Notes: generated by a model not told the origin, from the letters alone. A stretch of DNA of 64,000 nt from Zantedeschia hybrid cultivar (GCA_030544215.1 JARZZO010000016.1:52219501-52283500), one strand, 5' to 3'; shown: positions 23,800 to 36,055, numbered from the stretch's first letter. A program made the numbers and translations.

Positions 23800-25470
23800 G
23801 AAGGCCGCCACATAATTAGGAATATTCTTTAATGGTCTTTCAACTAATATGAAGGAACCACAAAATTATTTTAGGTCATTTAACCAATATAAATGAACAA
23901 GAACTTAATGGTTAATCTATCAGTAGGAAAGAACCACTTTAGTTAATGATTATCCCATTGATATAAAATGAACAAATATTTATTCTTATTGGTCCACCTA
24001 TGAATAGGATAATCACGACTTCGTAGCCTGGCCCCCAATTAGGACAGAACCATAAAAGTCACTGATTATCCCATTGATAGGGATGAATCAATAATTACAA
24101 CTTTTGATCACTCTACCAATAAGAGTGAACTATTAGCTAAATGAGCAATCTAACAATATGATAGAACCACTAAATTTAGGCTATTCAACCAGTATGAATG
24201 AATCTTATTTTTTTTATTTGTGTATTTTTTATTTTTTAGAAAATCTTGGTCATCCAACCAATATGGATAAACTAATTTTTTTTAGTTTTTTAATTAAAAC
24301 ATTATGTAGTGAGATGCAAAATGACCTTTAGATTATGTGGTCGACCAACTTATATGGGGGACTCAATTTAATTTTCTGTTTTTTTAATTTTGATTAAGTT
24401 TTTTAATTAACAATGAATGATTAACCAAACATTTTTATTTTCTGTTCTTTTGTTGAAGTTGTTTTAATTAACAAAAGATGGTCACCCAAATATTATGGAA
24501 GAACCACTTGGTTAACTTTAAATTTTTAAGTTAAAATTTTTTATTATTAGTGATTGGTCAACCAAACATTATGGAAGAACCACTTAATTGACTTATTTCT
24601 TAAGTTATTTATTTAAATTCTTTAATTATTGAAGGATGGTCAATCAAACGTTATGGCAGAATCACTTAATTTTTTGATTAAATTTAATGGTCAACCAAGC
24701 GTTATAGAAGAACCACTTAATTGACTTATTTCTTAAGTTATTTATTTAAATTCTTTAATTATTGAAGAATGGTCAACCAAATGTTACGGCAGAACCATTT
24801 ATTTAATTAGTTTATTAATAAATTATTGGCCAACCAAATATTATGGAAGAACTATCTTAATTTAATTGGTTGATTAACAAATTATTGGCCAACCAAACAT
24901 TATGAAAGAACCATCTTAATTTAATTGGTTGATTAACAAATTATTGGCCAACCAAACATTATGAAAGAACTATCTTAATTTAATTGGTTGATTATTCATT
25001 TTTAAGTTAATTTATTGGTGAATGGCCAACCAAATATTATGGAAGAACCATCTTAATTTAATTAGTTTATTAACAAATTATTGGCCAACCAAATATTACG
25101 GAAGAACCATCTTAATTTAATTGGTTTATTATTCATTTTAAGTTAATTTAATGGTGAATGGCCAACCAAACATTGTGGAAGAACCATCTTAATTTAATTG
25201 ATTGATTATTCATTTTAAGTTAATTTATTGGTGAATGACCAACCAAACATTATGGAAGAACCATCTTATTTATTTTCTGTTTTTTAAATTATTTATTGAT
25301 TGGCAGCCGACCAAACATCATGGAGAAATGATTTATTATTTATTTTTTAAATTAATTTAATTAAAAAAGTGGCCAACCAATCGATATGGAAGAACTATTT
25401 ATTTTTTAATTTTTTAAATTAATTAATAAAAAAAAAACGTGGTCAACCAACCGATATAGAAGAACCACCT
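23800..25470. repeat. Degenerate tandem array, ~59-75 bp unit (GGCCAACCAAACATTATGG...)
   Basis: More than 15 copies share the core 'ggccaaccaaa(c/t)attatggaagaaccatcttaa', separated by AT-rich linkers such as 'tttaattggttgatta'. Copies are most alike between about 24820 and 25260 and become progressively degraded to the left, where only 'accaatatgaatgaac'-like cores remain. The array lies wholly inside the 3000-bp insertion. Confidence 0.8.
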
Positions 25471-25785
25471 AAAACTATACAAGCAATTCACATGAAAACA
25501 TAAAACTATGAATAGAAAAAATTTCTAAACTTCTTCAAAAAAAAAAAAAAAAGAAATTACAAGCTTGCAGGCCCTCTATTCTTTCTCCTTTTTTTTTTGT
25601 GCAGGTTTGAAAATCTGTAGGGCTAGGGGGTTTGGAGCTCTCCATGGATGCCTATTTATAGGCTTCAAGGAGGCCGGCCTGGGGGGCTTCTTTAGCCTGC
25701 GCTTTGGAGAGAGAGAGAAGATAGAGATGGAGAGAGATAAGGATGGAGGGAGAGAGAGAGGAGGATAGAGATGGGGATGGAGAAG

Positions 25786-25822
25786 GAGACCGACCGGTCT
25801 CAAGGAGAGGCCGGTCGGTCTC
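25786..25822. repeat. Single hairpin, arms GAGACCGACCGG / CCGGTCGGTCTC
   Basis: Two perfect 12-base arms separated by 13 bases. It is another arm-spacer-arm hairpin inside an LTR-like insertion, different in sequence from those at 2095-5001 and 52978-57260. Confidence 0.8.
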
Positions 25823-26561
25823 TCCCTCCTCTTTCTTTCTTCTTTTTTTTTTTGGTAATTATCCCTGACCTCTCTCTCTGGCCCTCCTTTTTTTGTATTT
25901 ATCCCTTCCCTCTCATCCCTATCTCTTCTCTCTCTCAATCCTTAGAAGGAGGACCAACAGGGGGGTCTTTGGAGGCCGGCCAGACTGCGGTTTGCTCCTT
26001 GGTGCTGCTGCTCTTCCTATTGCTCCTGTTGCTGCTGTTGGAGGGCTGGTGTTGGTGCAGATTGAAGGCTGCATTGGTGCAGGTTGGAGGCTACTGTTGG
26101 AGGCTTGCATAGCTGTTATTGGGACATGTTTTGGAGTGCAGATTTTGAGGTACGTGTGCCCCCCTTTCTCTTCTTTTTTTTTTTGGTTCGACAGAAGGTT
26201 CATGTATTTTTCATGCTAATCTCTAGTTCTAAACAGACAATTCAGGTTTTTAGTGTAGTGGTTCTCCAAGTTGGAGAATGATTATTATATAGTTCATGTG
26301 AGGTTCATCATGGATCATAATGTTCAAATGTTTTATGAACAAATCTTAACATATTTTCTAATAAAACATCATATAAAATCATGGAGCAACCTGCTGGAAA
26401 CATGCACATGCTCCATGGTATGACACAAATAAACAAGTCCCTTCAATGATTCTTAACCTCTTCACAAATTTCCTTAAAACAGAAAATAGACGGACATGGT
26501 GTCCCCTTGTTTTTCATGATTTTCACACCCCCTCAAGACCCCCCAAAAACCCAAAACAACA

Positions 26562-28279
26562 AGGATAACAAAGGTGTATCACCCTACCTCATCAATGGCG
26601 AGCCTGGCGTGTAGAAGAACCCTCGTCTACGACGAGGATGAATTGGAGCTGCTGCTTGTTGGAGAAGAAAGCGCCTTACCTGCTATCTTCCTCTCTTTCT
26701 CTCTATTTAAGCCTTTTCCAACAACTCTCTTTCTACTCTTCTCACTCTTCACTCCAACTTCTTCTTCATCACCCTCCAATTCTTTCTCACTCTCTCACTG
26801 TTCTACTCTCTTTCTCTCACTCTTCTCTTTCTCTAACATGTTGGATGGAACCAGCAGTCCCCCACCTCCTCTTTCTTCCTCTCACCCTTGCTCCCTCTTC
26901 CTTTCTTTATCATCACCTCTCTTTCTTTTTCTATTTTCACACCCTCTCTCTCCCCTTCTCCCATCGCCTCTTTCTCTCTCTGCCTCTCTCTTTTCTCTCC
27001 CTCTCTCACCGCCTCCCACTCCCCCCCTCTCTTACTGGTGGTTCCCCCCCCCCCCCCCCCCCCAATATATATATATATCTATATATATAGGGGCCAGGGG
27101 TGGTGGGAGGCAGGGGGTATGAGGGGTTATAAAAACAGGCCCGTTAAGCATCTCAAGTCAGACCCAATAACGGTCCATTAAATCATTAAACCTCTAGCCC
27201 ATTAAAGGCCCACTAAAAGTCCACAATTGCCCATTATCCTAAAGCCCATTCGGCTCAATAAATTGACACATTAAGTGTCCAATAGGGTTATAGGGGAATT
27301 TCATAAAAACCCACATCTTTTCAACCTATTTCTTTTTAATCTTAGACTGCACTAATTTGTATATATATCTTTCTATCTTTCAAGTTGGCCCTCCTTTGTT
27401 TCTGTTGGAATTTAAAGATTCGTTTCGGGCTTTCATCTTTCAATGTTTTTCTCATATTTTAACCCTAGGTTTTTCATATTTGTATATATGTCCTTACTCA
27501 ATTTTATAAGTCCTTACATCCTCTTCTCCTTATAAAAATTTTGTCCTCTTAATTTATTGTCATCTTATTCTCTTCTAAAGTTTGATAGCATTCTACTCTT
27601 TTTTTTTAGAATATACCTAACTCCACATTTTCATTTGATGCCACTCAAGCGTAGACTAGCTTTGTTTCTCTTCACTCATAGACTAAGGAGATCTTTAAGG
27701 AACATCTAAGTCTCATTTAACTTGGCTTACCTTTCTTCAGACCAAGATCGTTAAAACTATCATCTTCTTTCCACTTCCATATCATGCCAAGATCATAAAA
27801 GGAACCCCTCATAAGTTTATGTTAAAGTTTCTTTAGGACACAAGGTTAACACTTGAAAGTCTATGGCATAGGATTTATTTCATTGTTCTTTTATTTTTTT
27901 TAAACCTCAAACTAAATTTGTCATTCCACCACGATTCCACTGCGCTACTCTGATACGTATGTTCTTAGCATTAATTGGATTCTTATCATTTACAAGTCTT
28001 ACGTTTGACTTTTCATATCTCTATCATTTTAGGGGTTTAGAAATCATAGTGAGTTTCTTTTGCATTTGAATCTTTGTTTCTTCCAACTTATAACTAAGTT
28101 TCTTTCTTCAGACATCAAGTCAAGGAAATCTTTGTTCTTTAGTTCTCATGCAATAATAGTATCGTAAGATAGTCTACAAACATTGACAATAACAATAACT
28201 TCAATAAGAACTCGTATCGTAAATCAATTGGTATGTAGGATTTAAAGTGCTGCCTTAGTTTGTAGTCACGGCTAGTAAC
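26562..28279. other. Intergenic low-complexity region, including a C20 tract
   Basis: A CT-rich stretch (26690-27040) runs into a pure run of 20 C (27044-27063), followed at once by (TA)n. The overlapping ORFs at 26574-27181 are frames of this simple sequence. From 27.1 to 28.28 kb I see AT-rich DNA without a recognisable gene. Confidence 0.65.
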
Positions 28280-28292
28280 CATTTGCCAAGGA

Positions 28293-28471
28293 TACCTGTG
28301 GAAGGCACTACCCCCGGGTTCACGTGGGTTTCGACCCCACAGACTTCGCCGAGCCAAGGGAGGGCCTTTCGCCTGTGAGACGTTTGGCGGGCCTATGGCT
28401 TTAGGTACTGGTGATGCAGGGCTTGATCCTGTGTTTGTAAGTTTACTCTTAGATATCAAAGAAAAAAAAAT
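28293..28471 (+). mobile_element. SINE insertion with poly(A) tail and target duplication
   Basis: A ~179-bp GC-rich block in AT-rich DNA. It ends in AAAGAAAAAAAAAT and is flanked by matching TTGCCAAGGA at 28283-28292 and 28475-28484; the match extends to CAYTTGCCAAGGA with one mismatch. The head holds GTGGG-TTTCGAC-CCCAC, a perfect five-base-pair T-arm-like hairpin that overlaps a B box. No convincing A box precedes it, so the copy is probably 5'-truncated. A variable-length duplication plus an A tail is the hallmark of LINE-driven retroposition. Confidence 0.75.
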
Positions 28472-28484
28472 CACTTGCCAAGGA

Positions 28485-30821
28485 CAATAAATCTTATCAC
28501 TGCCGATAGTCAGAATCATTGACACATCATCCTCCTGGTCACCATAAAGGGTCTAATTATAGTGTGGCCAGCACCATAAACCAAACCCATTATAGTTCCA
28601 CTTGGGCTCTATGTAAAATATGCAAGTGAAAACATGCAAATGAACACTATGACCCGAACCATTATCAATCCTATAACTTTCCATAAAATTAGTTTGCTAA
28701 ATTTTTTCTTATTGACTAACCTTACCCCTTAGTGAGTTCTCGTTTCATAGGTCCTTTCTTCATGTTCGAATCCCCTAGGTCTACATGACCTTATGCCTTC
28801 GTTCTTTAATAGATATGGTTATAATAGGAACATGGTATATCGTTCGTGATTTTAATGAACAACTATTAGGTATCACACAACTAGGTTCATAGTTTTTTTT
28901 TAAAGGTTCCTTTCATTACTAACCTAGGTGATATCAATACACCCCTTATGTCCTGACCCAGTCTTGATTCTACATTGTAACCTTACACAAACTTCAACTG
29001 CCCAATCATCATTATCATCACCTTACGCTATATTGTGGGTTAGTTGTCGTGTCTTATTTTACTTAATACTGCTCTTGCAACACCATCTAGAAAATAAAAC
29101 CTCTTTTACTACTCCCAACCACTCTTCTTAGGTCTTCTCTAGACTCACCTACTTCTGATCACTAGGGTTATTAATAGCTTTGGGTCCAACCATCTTCTTT
29201 ACATACTAAGCATAACTCCCATTTAGGAATGGGGTTTCATTTAACCACCCATTTAGTACCATCCCTCTTTAACATATACTAGTGTGAACACTTATTTTGT
29301 TCTTGGATTGAAATGTTTACCATTATTCCTCAATATCAAAGCCTTCATCATAACATTAGTTCCAACTTATAACACAACACAATCGATGCACTTAACTTCA
29401 TACGAATTTTACAGGGAATTTGACTTGCACTATGGTTGGAACCAACACATTCCTATCTGGTTTTCCTAATAAAAAAATCAAATTCCTTTAATCTTAAATG
29501 TGTGTGAGAATTTCCTAACAATCCTTCACATCCATCTAAGAGTCTTTAGAACCGGTCCTAGGATCTTTGTGCTCAATGCTAATACTGAAGTGAAAAATAA
29601 AGGTGAATATATATAAGGTGAATATAATCTGTTTATTCATTTTCCAACAAGGATCTTTGTGTGCTCAATGCTAACACAAACTCTTCATAATATATATAAG
29701 GTGAATATAATCTGTTTTACATTTTCTTTTCCTCGGAAAATTTCAAACATGTCCAAGTGTGGGTGACATTTGTACATTGATTACTCATTACTACCGCATG
29801 TAATTAAGAGAACTTACTGGTAATTATTCTTTAGACCGCTGATGGATAAGGCTCTCCTGCTTAGTGTATCAGGGTAGTTTTTCCCCAAATGATTCATCTT
29901 TTTAGGATCCAATCTTAGAACCTACCCACTATGGTTCCCCTTCAAGTCTTTTACCACTATTTCCCAAGCCAAGGGAAAATCATCCATTGTTTTTCGTGTA
30001 CACGATAGATCCCTAATGCACCCTTCACATCCTTTCAGAAATATTAGCCTTGCTATTTCTTTTTTTTTCTTTTTAAAATGATCACACACTCTGTACCAGC
30101 TTCCCGTATCTTGGTCTTTCATTAGTTTTATTTTAGCCCTTTTCTTGTGTTTCCAACAGAATGCTTATCTAGTGCACTTCTTACTTTTGTCCATTATGAT
30201 CACCTTCTCCAGCCTTCATTTACCATTTTCTTTTTACCGGACTCTTTCTAGGTACAACCCTTTATACAGTTATTACTAAACAGGAATCTCAACTCAAATT
30301 AAAGTAATAACTAACATAGATCCCATTGCACCAGGTTATTATAGTAGCTTTTATGTAGCATCCAGTTCCTAAAAGACTCTTGGATAATCATTCTTAGATC
30401 TTTTAAGTTTCACTAACAAGGCATTCTTTGTAGTATTTGGGGTCTAACAAATCCTCCTTCTTGCTTTCTTCTCACTTCACATACCTAAACTACCTTCATG
30501 AACCTTCACTTTTCTTTTTAGTTTTAGATTTTCTAGGGAAAGTAAGCCACTCATCTTGGGATATTAGTATATTTTGTAACCAATCGTTTGTTAAAATTGA
30601 GAACATTTGTTGTTCATTTTCCTGTTGATAAGTAGTCGAATAGAGTTGCTTGCCTCCAAATATATTTGGTTTGCTAAAATCTTGATCTTAACCTTAGTTA
30701 TCGCTTGTCCACCTTGCCTCTTATTTAGAGCAAAAGGGTCACTACTTTTAGCCTTAACTAATCTTTCACACTTTATCCCATGGTTTCTTTAAACTCTAAT
30801 CCATTAACTCTAATTACACTT
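28485..30821. other. Intergenic DNA between the two direct repeats
   Basis: AT-rich and without a supported gene. Short ORFs (28928-29469, 30437-30792) lack recognisable motifs. A local tandem duplication is listed separately. Confidence 0.55.
29561..29725. repeat. Two-copy tandem duplication (~90 bp)
   Basis: 'ggatctttgtg(tg)ctcaatgctaa' followed by 'atatataaggtgaatataatctgtt' occurs at 29561 and again at 29651 with small differences. Confidence 0.75.
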
Positions 30822-32298
30822 TATATCTTTTGTGAGAACTCGTAATGAAATCTTAGTAGGGATCATTTACAACCTTACTGTTATCTCTCACTCACTGTTC
30901 CATTTACTTATTTATCCTAAGAACTATTTTTTTCTAATTATTTTCATCGTGTAGTGCATTTATTCGACACATGAGGTCTATGGAACAATCTAATAATAAT
31001 ATGAGAGGCATTTGTCGTAAAAATAACGTGAAATCGTAGCAGAAATATTAACAAGATGGTAACGAGTATGTTTTTTTTCTTTATCTTTCTAAGAAGTTCA
31101 TAAGTTACTTTCTTTCTTATTCTTTTCCTCTGGCAAATAGTGGTAATCAATAGTAATATATAAAAGATAAAGTCACTAATTAGAAGTCATTATTATAGAG
31201 ATTTAAGAGATGAGTTGTTCTTTGGTTCGTATCTTAAATTGATCTTTATAGTTCATAGCCGGTTGTCATGCTGATGAGGTGACTCACCTTTTGACCTAAA
31301 GTGATGGGAATAACCACTCACTAGTGGCCATAGTGGCCGTACAACCATCTACTGACAATCCTCTCGGCCTCCACTTGTCAGCCACAACAGGATTCCAAAA
31401 ATCTAATGGGTGAAGCAAAAAAGTAGACTAGGTTGGGCCTACAGTCTGCTAACTATAACGTCCATGTCCTAGCGCACAAGTGTACTCAAGTAGGATTACT
31501 ATTCTCTGTTAAGTCAAGGTCTTGAACTGGACTCTGAAACCGTAGGAAAAAAAAATACTTTGTGCCTCGACACCACACATCGTAACAGAGTTTGAGCTGG
31601 ACATTCCCTTATCCTCAGGGAACGACTCATGTGGGCCGTCCATTAATGAAATGATGTCACTTCAAGTCGTAAAAGTAAATCAGTATAAGAATCACCATTC
31701 ATCATGGAATGATCGTAGAAGGTCATCTTGCTTTCAGTTCATTTCATAATTTTTTCATGGGAGAGCATTGAAGTGTGCTTCTTAGTTCTTTTGTCCCCTT
31801 CTTGAGGTCAACATTATCATAAAAATCCTTCTTGTTGCATGCTAGGGTAAATAACAATATACGTCTATGTAAGTCTTTTTATGCTCATGTAAACTCTTAG
31901 TAGACTTTGCCCAGTGGGTTCTTTTCATTTCATGGGAAGGAAGGTTTCATGTACTTTTCATGCTAATCTTTAGTTTTAAACATGCAATGCATGTTCTTAG
32001 TGTAATAGTTCTCCGAGTTGGAGAATGATTCATCATATCTTTCATGTGGGGTTCATCATGGATCATCATGTTCTTTTGTTTCATAAACAAAGCCTAACAT
32101 GCTTTCCAATAAAACATCATATAAAATTATAGAGTTGAAAATATGCACATGTTGCATGGTATGACACAAATAAACAAATCCTTTTTAATGATTCCAAACC
32201 TCTCACAAATTTCTTTAAAACAGAAAATAAATGGACATGGTGTCCCCTTGTTTTTCATGCTTTTCACACCCCCTCAAAACCCCTAAAAACCCAAGACA
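30822..32298. repeat. ~1.5-kb direct repeat, copy 2 (empty site)
   Basis: Homologous to 22014-23193 plus 26194-26561. It lacks the 3000-bp insertion and keeps only one GAAGG at the corresponding position, so it serves as the internal reference for the insertion borders. Confidence 0.85.
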
Positions 32299-32325
32299 AT
32301 AATCACCACTTTGTTTACCGGATTG

Positions 32326-32371
32326 CCTATTCTAGAATAAGTTATACCGGATAACTTATTCTAGAATAAGG
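32326..32371. repeat. Long imperfect palindrome with TTCTAGAATAAG cores
   Basis: CCTATTCTAGAATAAGTTAT (32326-32345), a 5-base loop ACCGG, then ATAACTTATTCTAGAATAAG (32351-32370). The arms pair over about 20 bases with one mismatch, and each arm contains its own near-palindromic TTCTAGAA. It may be the terminal inverted repeat junction of a DNA transposon, but no partner end was identified. Confidence 0.7.
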
Positions 32372-33779
32372 AGTGTTTTGATTTGTTAACGGATATGAAT
32401 TCAAGATAGAATAAGGGTTGGAGAAGTTGTTCTAATTGTTTTGATTGCAAAAGGGGGAATAAGAAGGAGAATAAGTACTTTTTTTGTCCAAATTATCCTT
32501 CTTATCCTACTACTTACTAATTCCGATTTGGTAGAATAACAGCTAATAAATGCTATATTTTATGCTTATTAATATAGTTGTTGACCTTCATTGATGGAGA
32601 TGTAGAATGTAACATTTAAATATAATAATATGTAATGCTATTATTATACATCTGATGTTAAATATTATTGTTAAATATAAGTTTGAAATAATTAAAATCT
32701 AATAAATGTAAAAATTTTAGTATTAATGTCAATAAATAAATACGTACACACTCATGAGCATATATATGTATATATATGTATGTATATTTATGTATGCATA
32801 TATATATGTATATATGTGCATACATAAAAGAGAAAAATAGCCTATTACATTATATATATTACAACCGTCAAGATTAAACATTGAGTATTATTGTGCCCTA
32901 CTATTACTTAAAAAAAAGTGACATTTCTTTAACCCCAACACTAGAATACTGAATAGCCCCCCAGATCAAAAATCAAGAAAGAAATATGCTCATTCAGATG
33001 AAGCCCAACATCGGGCTACTTTCTATGTCAGGCGGATTTATCCTCATTGAAATTTTGTCTACTTATCACTTTGTATGGCTATCTTCCTTATTTTAATTGA
33101 TGGAGAGCAAAGAAGGCAGAAATGTTTAGTCAGGGGCGTAAGTTTTTTTTATATTTAAATGTGAGCATGTTTGAGAAGTTTGATCAGGAACTTGCACTGT
33201 CCAGGTTGTCCAATAATTGTTGCAAGATGCCCCCACCTCAACCTGCACTTACCTACTTTGCATTCCTCTGGCTTCCTCAATAGATTATATCATTAGGTTT
33301 ATAGTTCTCTCCAACAAATTCACCAATGAGAAAGCCATATATATTTGTCATCACTTTGGAGGATGACAGTTAGAGAAAGATTAGCACATTGGGCACTGTT
33401 GGAGGAAAACTTTTTATTCCATATGAAAGATAAAATATTTACAACAAAAGTAAATAGACAATGTACATTATAAACAAAGTTGATCATTTGTAGAATAGTA
33501 CTCTTAATTTTGCCAAAAATTACAATCTTGCTACGACGGAATTTTCTACTCTTGCTGCTTGAAAACTCCTAGTCTCCCTCAGAAGTTTATAGCATGAAAA
33601 CATCTTCATAAGACCATTCACGACTTTCACGAACATGTGTCAAACATTGGTAGCATGTTGCGTTGCCCTTGTGAATTTCTCTCAGAAAGATGAAAAGAGG
33701 AAAAAAAAAAATATAAGACTCCCCAAGAAACATAAGAGAAACACAAACTAAATGACTCAAATCATACTCGAGAATAAGA
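32372..33779. other. Intergenic, with a (TATATGTA)n microsatellite
   Basis: A microsatellite of TATATGTA-like units lies at about 32757-32825. Otherwise no supported gene or repeat border. Confidence 0.55.
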
Positions 33780-34240
33780 TTTATGGTAGGTTTCATGGAG
33801 TTGTAATATAAGGGACGCTCATGTATCTTCTATAATCATGAATAAAAAATAATCATATATAGCATGAAATTAATCGAGGCTCATGCAACTCTACAATACA
33901 TAAATAAGAAAAATCATATATGACATGAAATCAACTAAGGTCATGCAACTTCTATAATAGCTTAATAAAAATAGTATAAAATCAAAAGAGGCTCCTGCAA
34001 CTTCCATACTTATCAAACAACTACCTCTCAAAGTATTTAAATGACATGAAATCAAACGAGGCCGATGCAACCTCTATGCTTATCAAACGAATGTTTCTTC
34101 AAAATATTTAAATGACATGAAATCAAATGAGACTCATGCAATTTCTAAACTATTATCATATTTCAGTCAATTGCCATTTAATCTTTTCTCTAATAGCATG
34201 AAATGACATGAAACTCATGCGATCTCCACCACATTCACAC
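33780..34240. repeat. Degenerate tandem repeat, ~50-75 bp unit
   Basis: About six copies of 'gacatgaaatcaa(a)cgaggctcatgcaacttctat' with AT-rich linkers, at about 33865, 33921, 33970, 34042, 34112 and 34198. Confidence 0.75.
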
Positions 34241-34869
34241 ACATATTTACAACGAAATGTACGATGAACTCAAAAAAAAGAGTTTCATCATCTATTATGG
34301 TTACTTAAAAGCCATCGAAGTAATTGATTCACTGTTTCTTTTTTCATCACTGCTCATACATTACAAGACTCAGAAAGGGTTACAATCATGCCTTCCTAAT
34401 ATTCGAAGATATGCTTGGGTAGGGCTGCACATGTGCCTTCCTATCTACCTAAACATACAATTAGTATGCAACTGTAATCATATCTTCATGCTATCTGAGT
34501 GTATGTCTAAGAAAAAAAATATTCCAACCATATTTGTGCACCTCCTGTAAGAACAAATGATAGGAAACAAAAATACTTAACCAAAATACTAGAGCAACAT
34601 CAGTTTTAAGCATACATGAATGAAAAGAAACATTCACCAAATATGAATTAAAGTTACATGCCATATAGTCAACGATGGAAGCAACAATAGAAATATCTAC
34701 AAAGTAGAAGTAAAAATAAAGCATACGTGCCATAAAAATCAAGCAGGATAAAATAGAAAAAAACTAAAGTTAGACAGAACCTCTAAAAGGGCAAGCAAAA
34801 GAATATCCACCAATCTAATTATTCATGTCCTAAACTTTGGTATGCAATTTCTTCCCTGACATGGTCTCC

Positions 34870-35180
34870 TACAACTAGCTCAGCTTGGCTAGGCACAGTG
34901 TCAATGGGATAGTCGTATCACCATCATCTTCTGCAAGTCCACCTTCATTTGCCATATTAAAATATACATCATGTCCTTTCTTTCTACGAATGAAGTTATG
35001 GACGACACAATATGTTAACACTATCTTTCTTTATGTTGCCCATATGTAGATATAACCCTCTCTTAAGATTTAAAAACGATTCTTCAACACACCGAAGACG
35101 CACTCTATACAATTTCTCAGTTGTGCATGTCTGATAGTTATTAAGTGTGTCGTTAAAACTCATAGCTAACAATCTTACTT
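34870..35180 (-). pseudogene. PIF/Harbinger transposase (HARBI1-like) C-terminal remnant
   Basis: The minus strand translates as FNDTLNNYQTCTTEKLYRVR, then LRCVEESFLNLKRGLYLHMG. After one stop it continues as LHNFIRRKKGHDVYFNMANE. The order matches the end of plant HARBI1-like nucleases: the '..R..VIERSFG.LK.RF' motif with the third catalytic acid, then 'LHNFIR'. The region carrying the first two catalytic acids is absent, so this is a 5'-truncated, frameshifted fossil. Confidence 0.75.
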
Positions 35181-35199
35181 TAATCGGCTCACTCAAATT

Positions 35200-36050
35200 A
35201 AATTATCAATAGTAAAGGTGAGTCCGAGTCGATCCATAGATAAAAGAAAATTTTAATTTTAAAAATTTTAAATTTAGTTAAAAGAAACATGTTAGAAAAT
35301 TTGTGAAAAAATTAACTTACACTAACCAATCACACAAGGGTATGAATGCAAATGACAGGATAAAAAGGTACTAGCAAAACAACATTAAATGAAGCATGCC
35401 ATCCTCTTATTGCCACTTACCCCCTTTGTTACTATTCATCAAAAAGTTTTTATTTTATTTTATTTTTTTAAATATTTTTAAATAAAAATAAAAATCAAAA
35501 CAACTATTAAATTTCAATTGATTTGGACAAAAAAATTTCAAATTAAGCGAATAAAATTTTGAAAGTTGGGGATGAATAGTAATTTACTGTTCATCGCAGC
35601 ATCATGTAAACAATCAAATTAAGGCTAACATCGGGTAAATAATTTTTAGATATGTCCTACTTTTTTATATGAATTTGAAGTCTATAGGCCAACTTGGGTG
35701 ATCCAAATTCAGTCCAACCTAACTCAAATTTGAGTAATATCAACTCAAATTTAACCTACTCTATTTTAAATAATTTGAGTCAGCCCAATCTGCCCAATTG
35801 ACACGCCTAATTATGCGTTATTATGGAAGACCGATGATTCATAATAATTGTGCCTTTTATTTTTTTCAAAAAAACATAAGAAAAACAAAGGAAAGTCAAT
35901 GGTCATAATCTACTTAATTACACATATGGATCCAATACGATGACATGAGATTAAAAAATGAGAGGGAATAATCATAATTTACTTGAATATATAGGTGAAT
36001 TTGAAAATGGAGTAAAGACAGCAAGACAGGTGTCCCGGTTCCTACACAAG
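35200..36050. other. AT-rich spacer between the Harbinger and subtilase remnants
   Basis: No gene. The part at 35690-35820 ('ccaaattcagtccaacctaactcaaatttgag') is a generic plant repeat phrase I recognise but cannot classify. The remaining exons of the neighbouring subtilase are missing here. Confidence 0.5.
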
Positions 36051-36055
36051 ATTAC

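Larger units (their letters stand above)
23194..26193. mobile_element. 3000-bp solo LTR-like insertion with target site duplication
   Basis: Begins TGTGAGACTTCC and ends TTGGTTCGACA, so it has TG...CA ends. It is flanked by GAAGG at 23189-23193 and 26194-26198. Copy 2 of the surrounding repeat (about 31938-31945) is the uninterrupted empty site, 'ggaaggaaggtttcatg'. No gag or pol frame is present. The interior carries a long degenerate tandem array (23.8-25.47 kb), a hairpin (25786-25822) and CT/GA-rich tracts that resemble LTR promoter and leader DNA. I infer a solo LTR left by LTR-LTR recombination; the strand is not certain. Confidence 0.85.
22014..26561. repeat. ~1.5-kb direct repeat, copy 1, interrupted by a 3-kb insertion
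   Basis: Positions 22014-23193 and 26194-26561 align continuously with 30822-32298 with frequent substitutions. Both copies start around 'tttatatcttttgtgag(g/a)actcgtaatga' and end around 'cacaccccctcaa...acccaa(a/g)aca'. The interior TGTGAG...CA borders look LTR-like, but shared sequence continues left of the TG, and neither flanking target duplications nor a PBS/PPT could be found. The repeat class is therefore unresolved. A perfect 18-bp palindrome, CAGGTTTTCGAAAACCTG, sits at 22593-22610 and is degraded in the other copy. Confidence 0.8.

Noticed and set aside
25565..26281. ORFs of 65-120 codons on both strands
   Set aside because: They lie in GA/CT-rich leader-like DNA of the 3000-bp insertion and cross its right border. 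Ser/Leu/Arg composition follows from the simple sequence.
26574..27181. ORFs of 97-182 codons
   Set aside because: All three frames are open because of a pyrimidine-rich simple sequence ending in a C20 run.
22014..32298. The two 1.5-kb direct repeats as 5' and 3' LTRs of one element
   Set aside because: Sequence identity extends left of the possible TG start, there is no PBS after the first or PPT before the second copy, and outer flanks share no target duplication.
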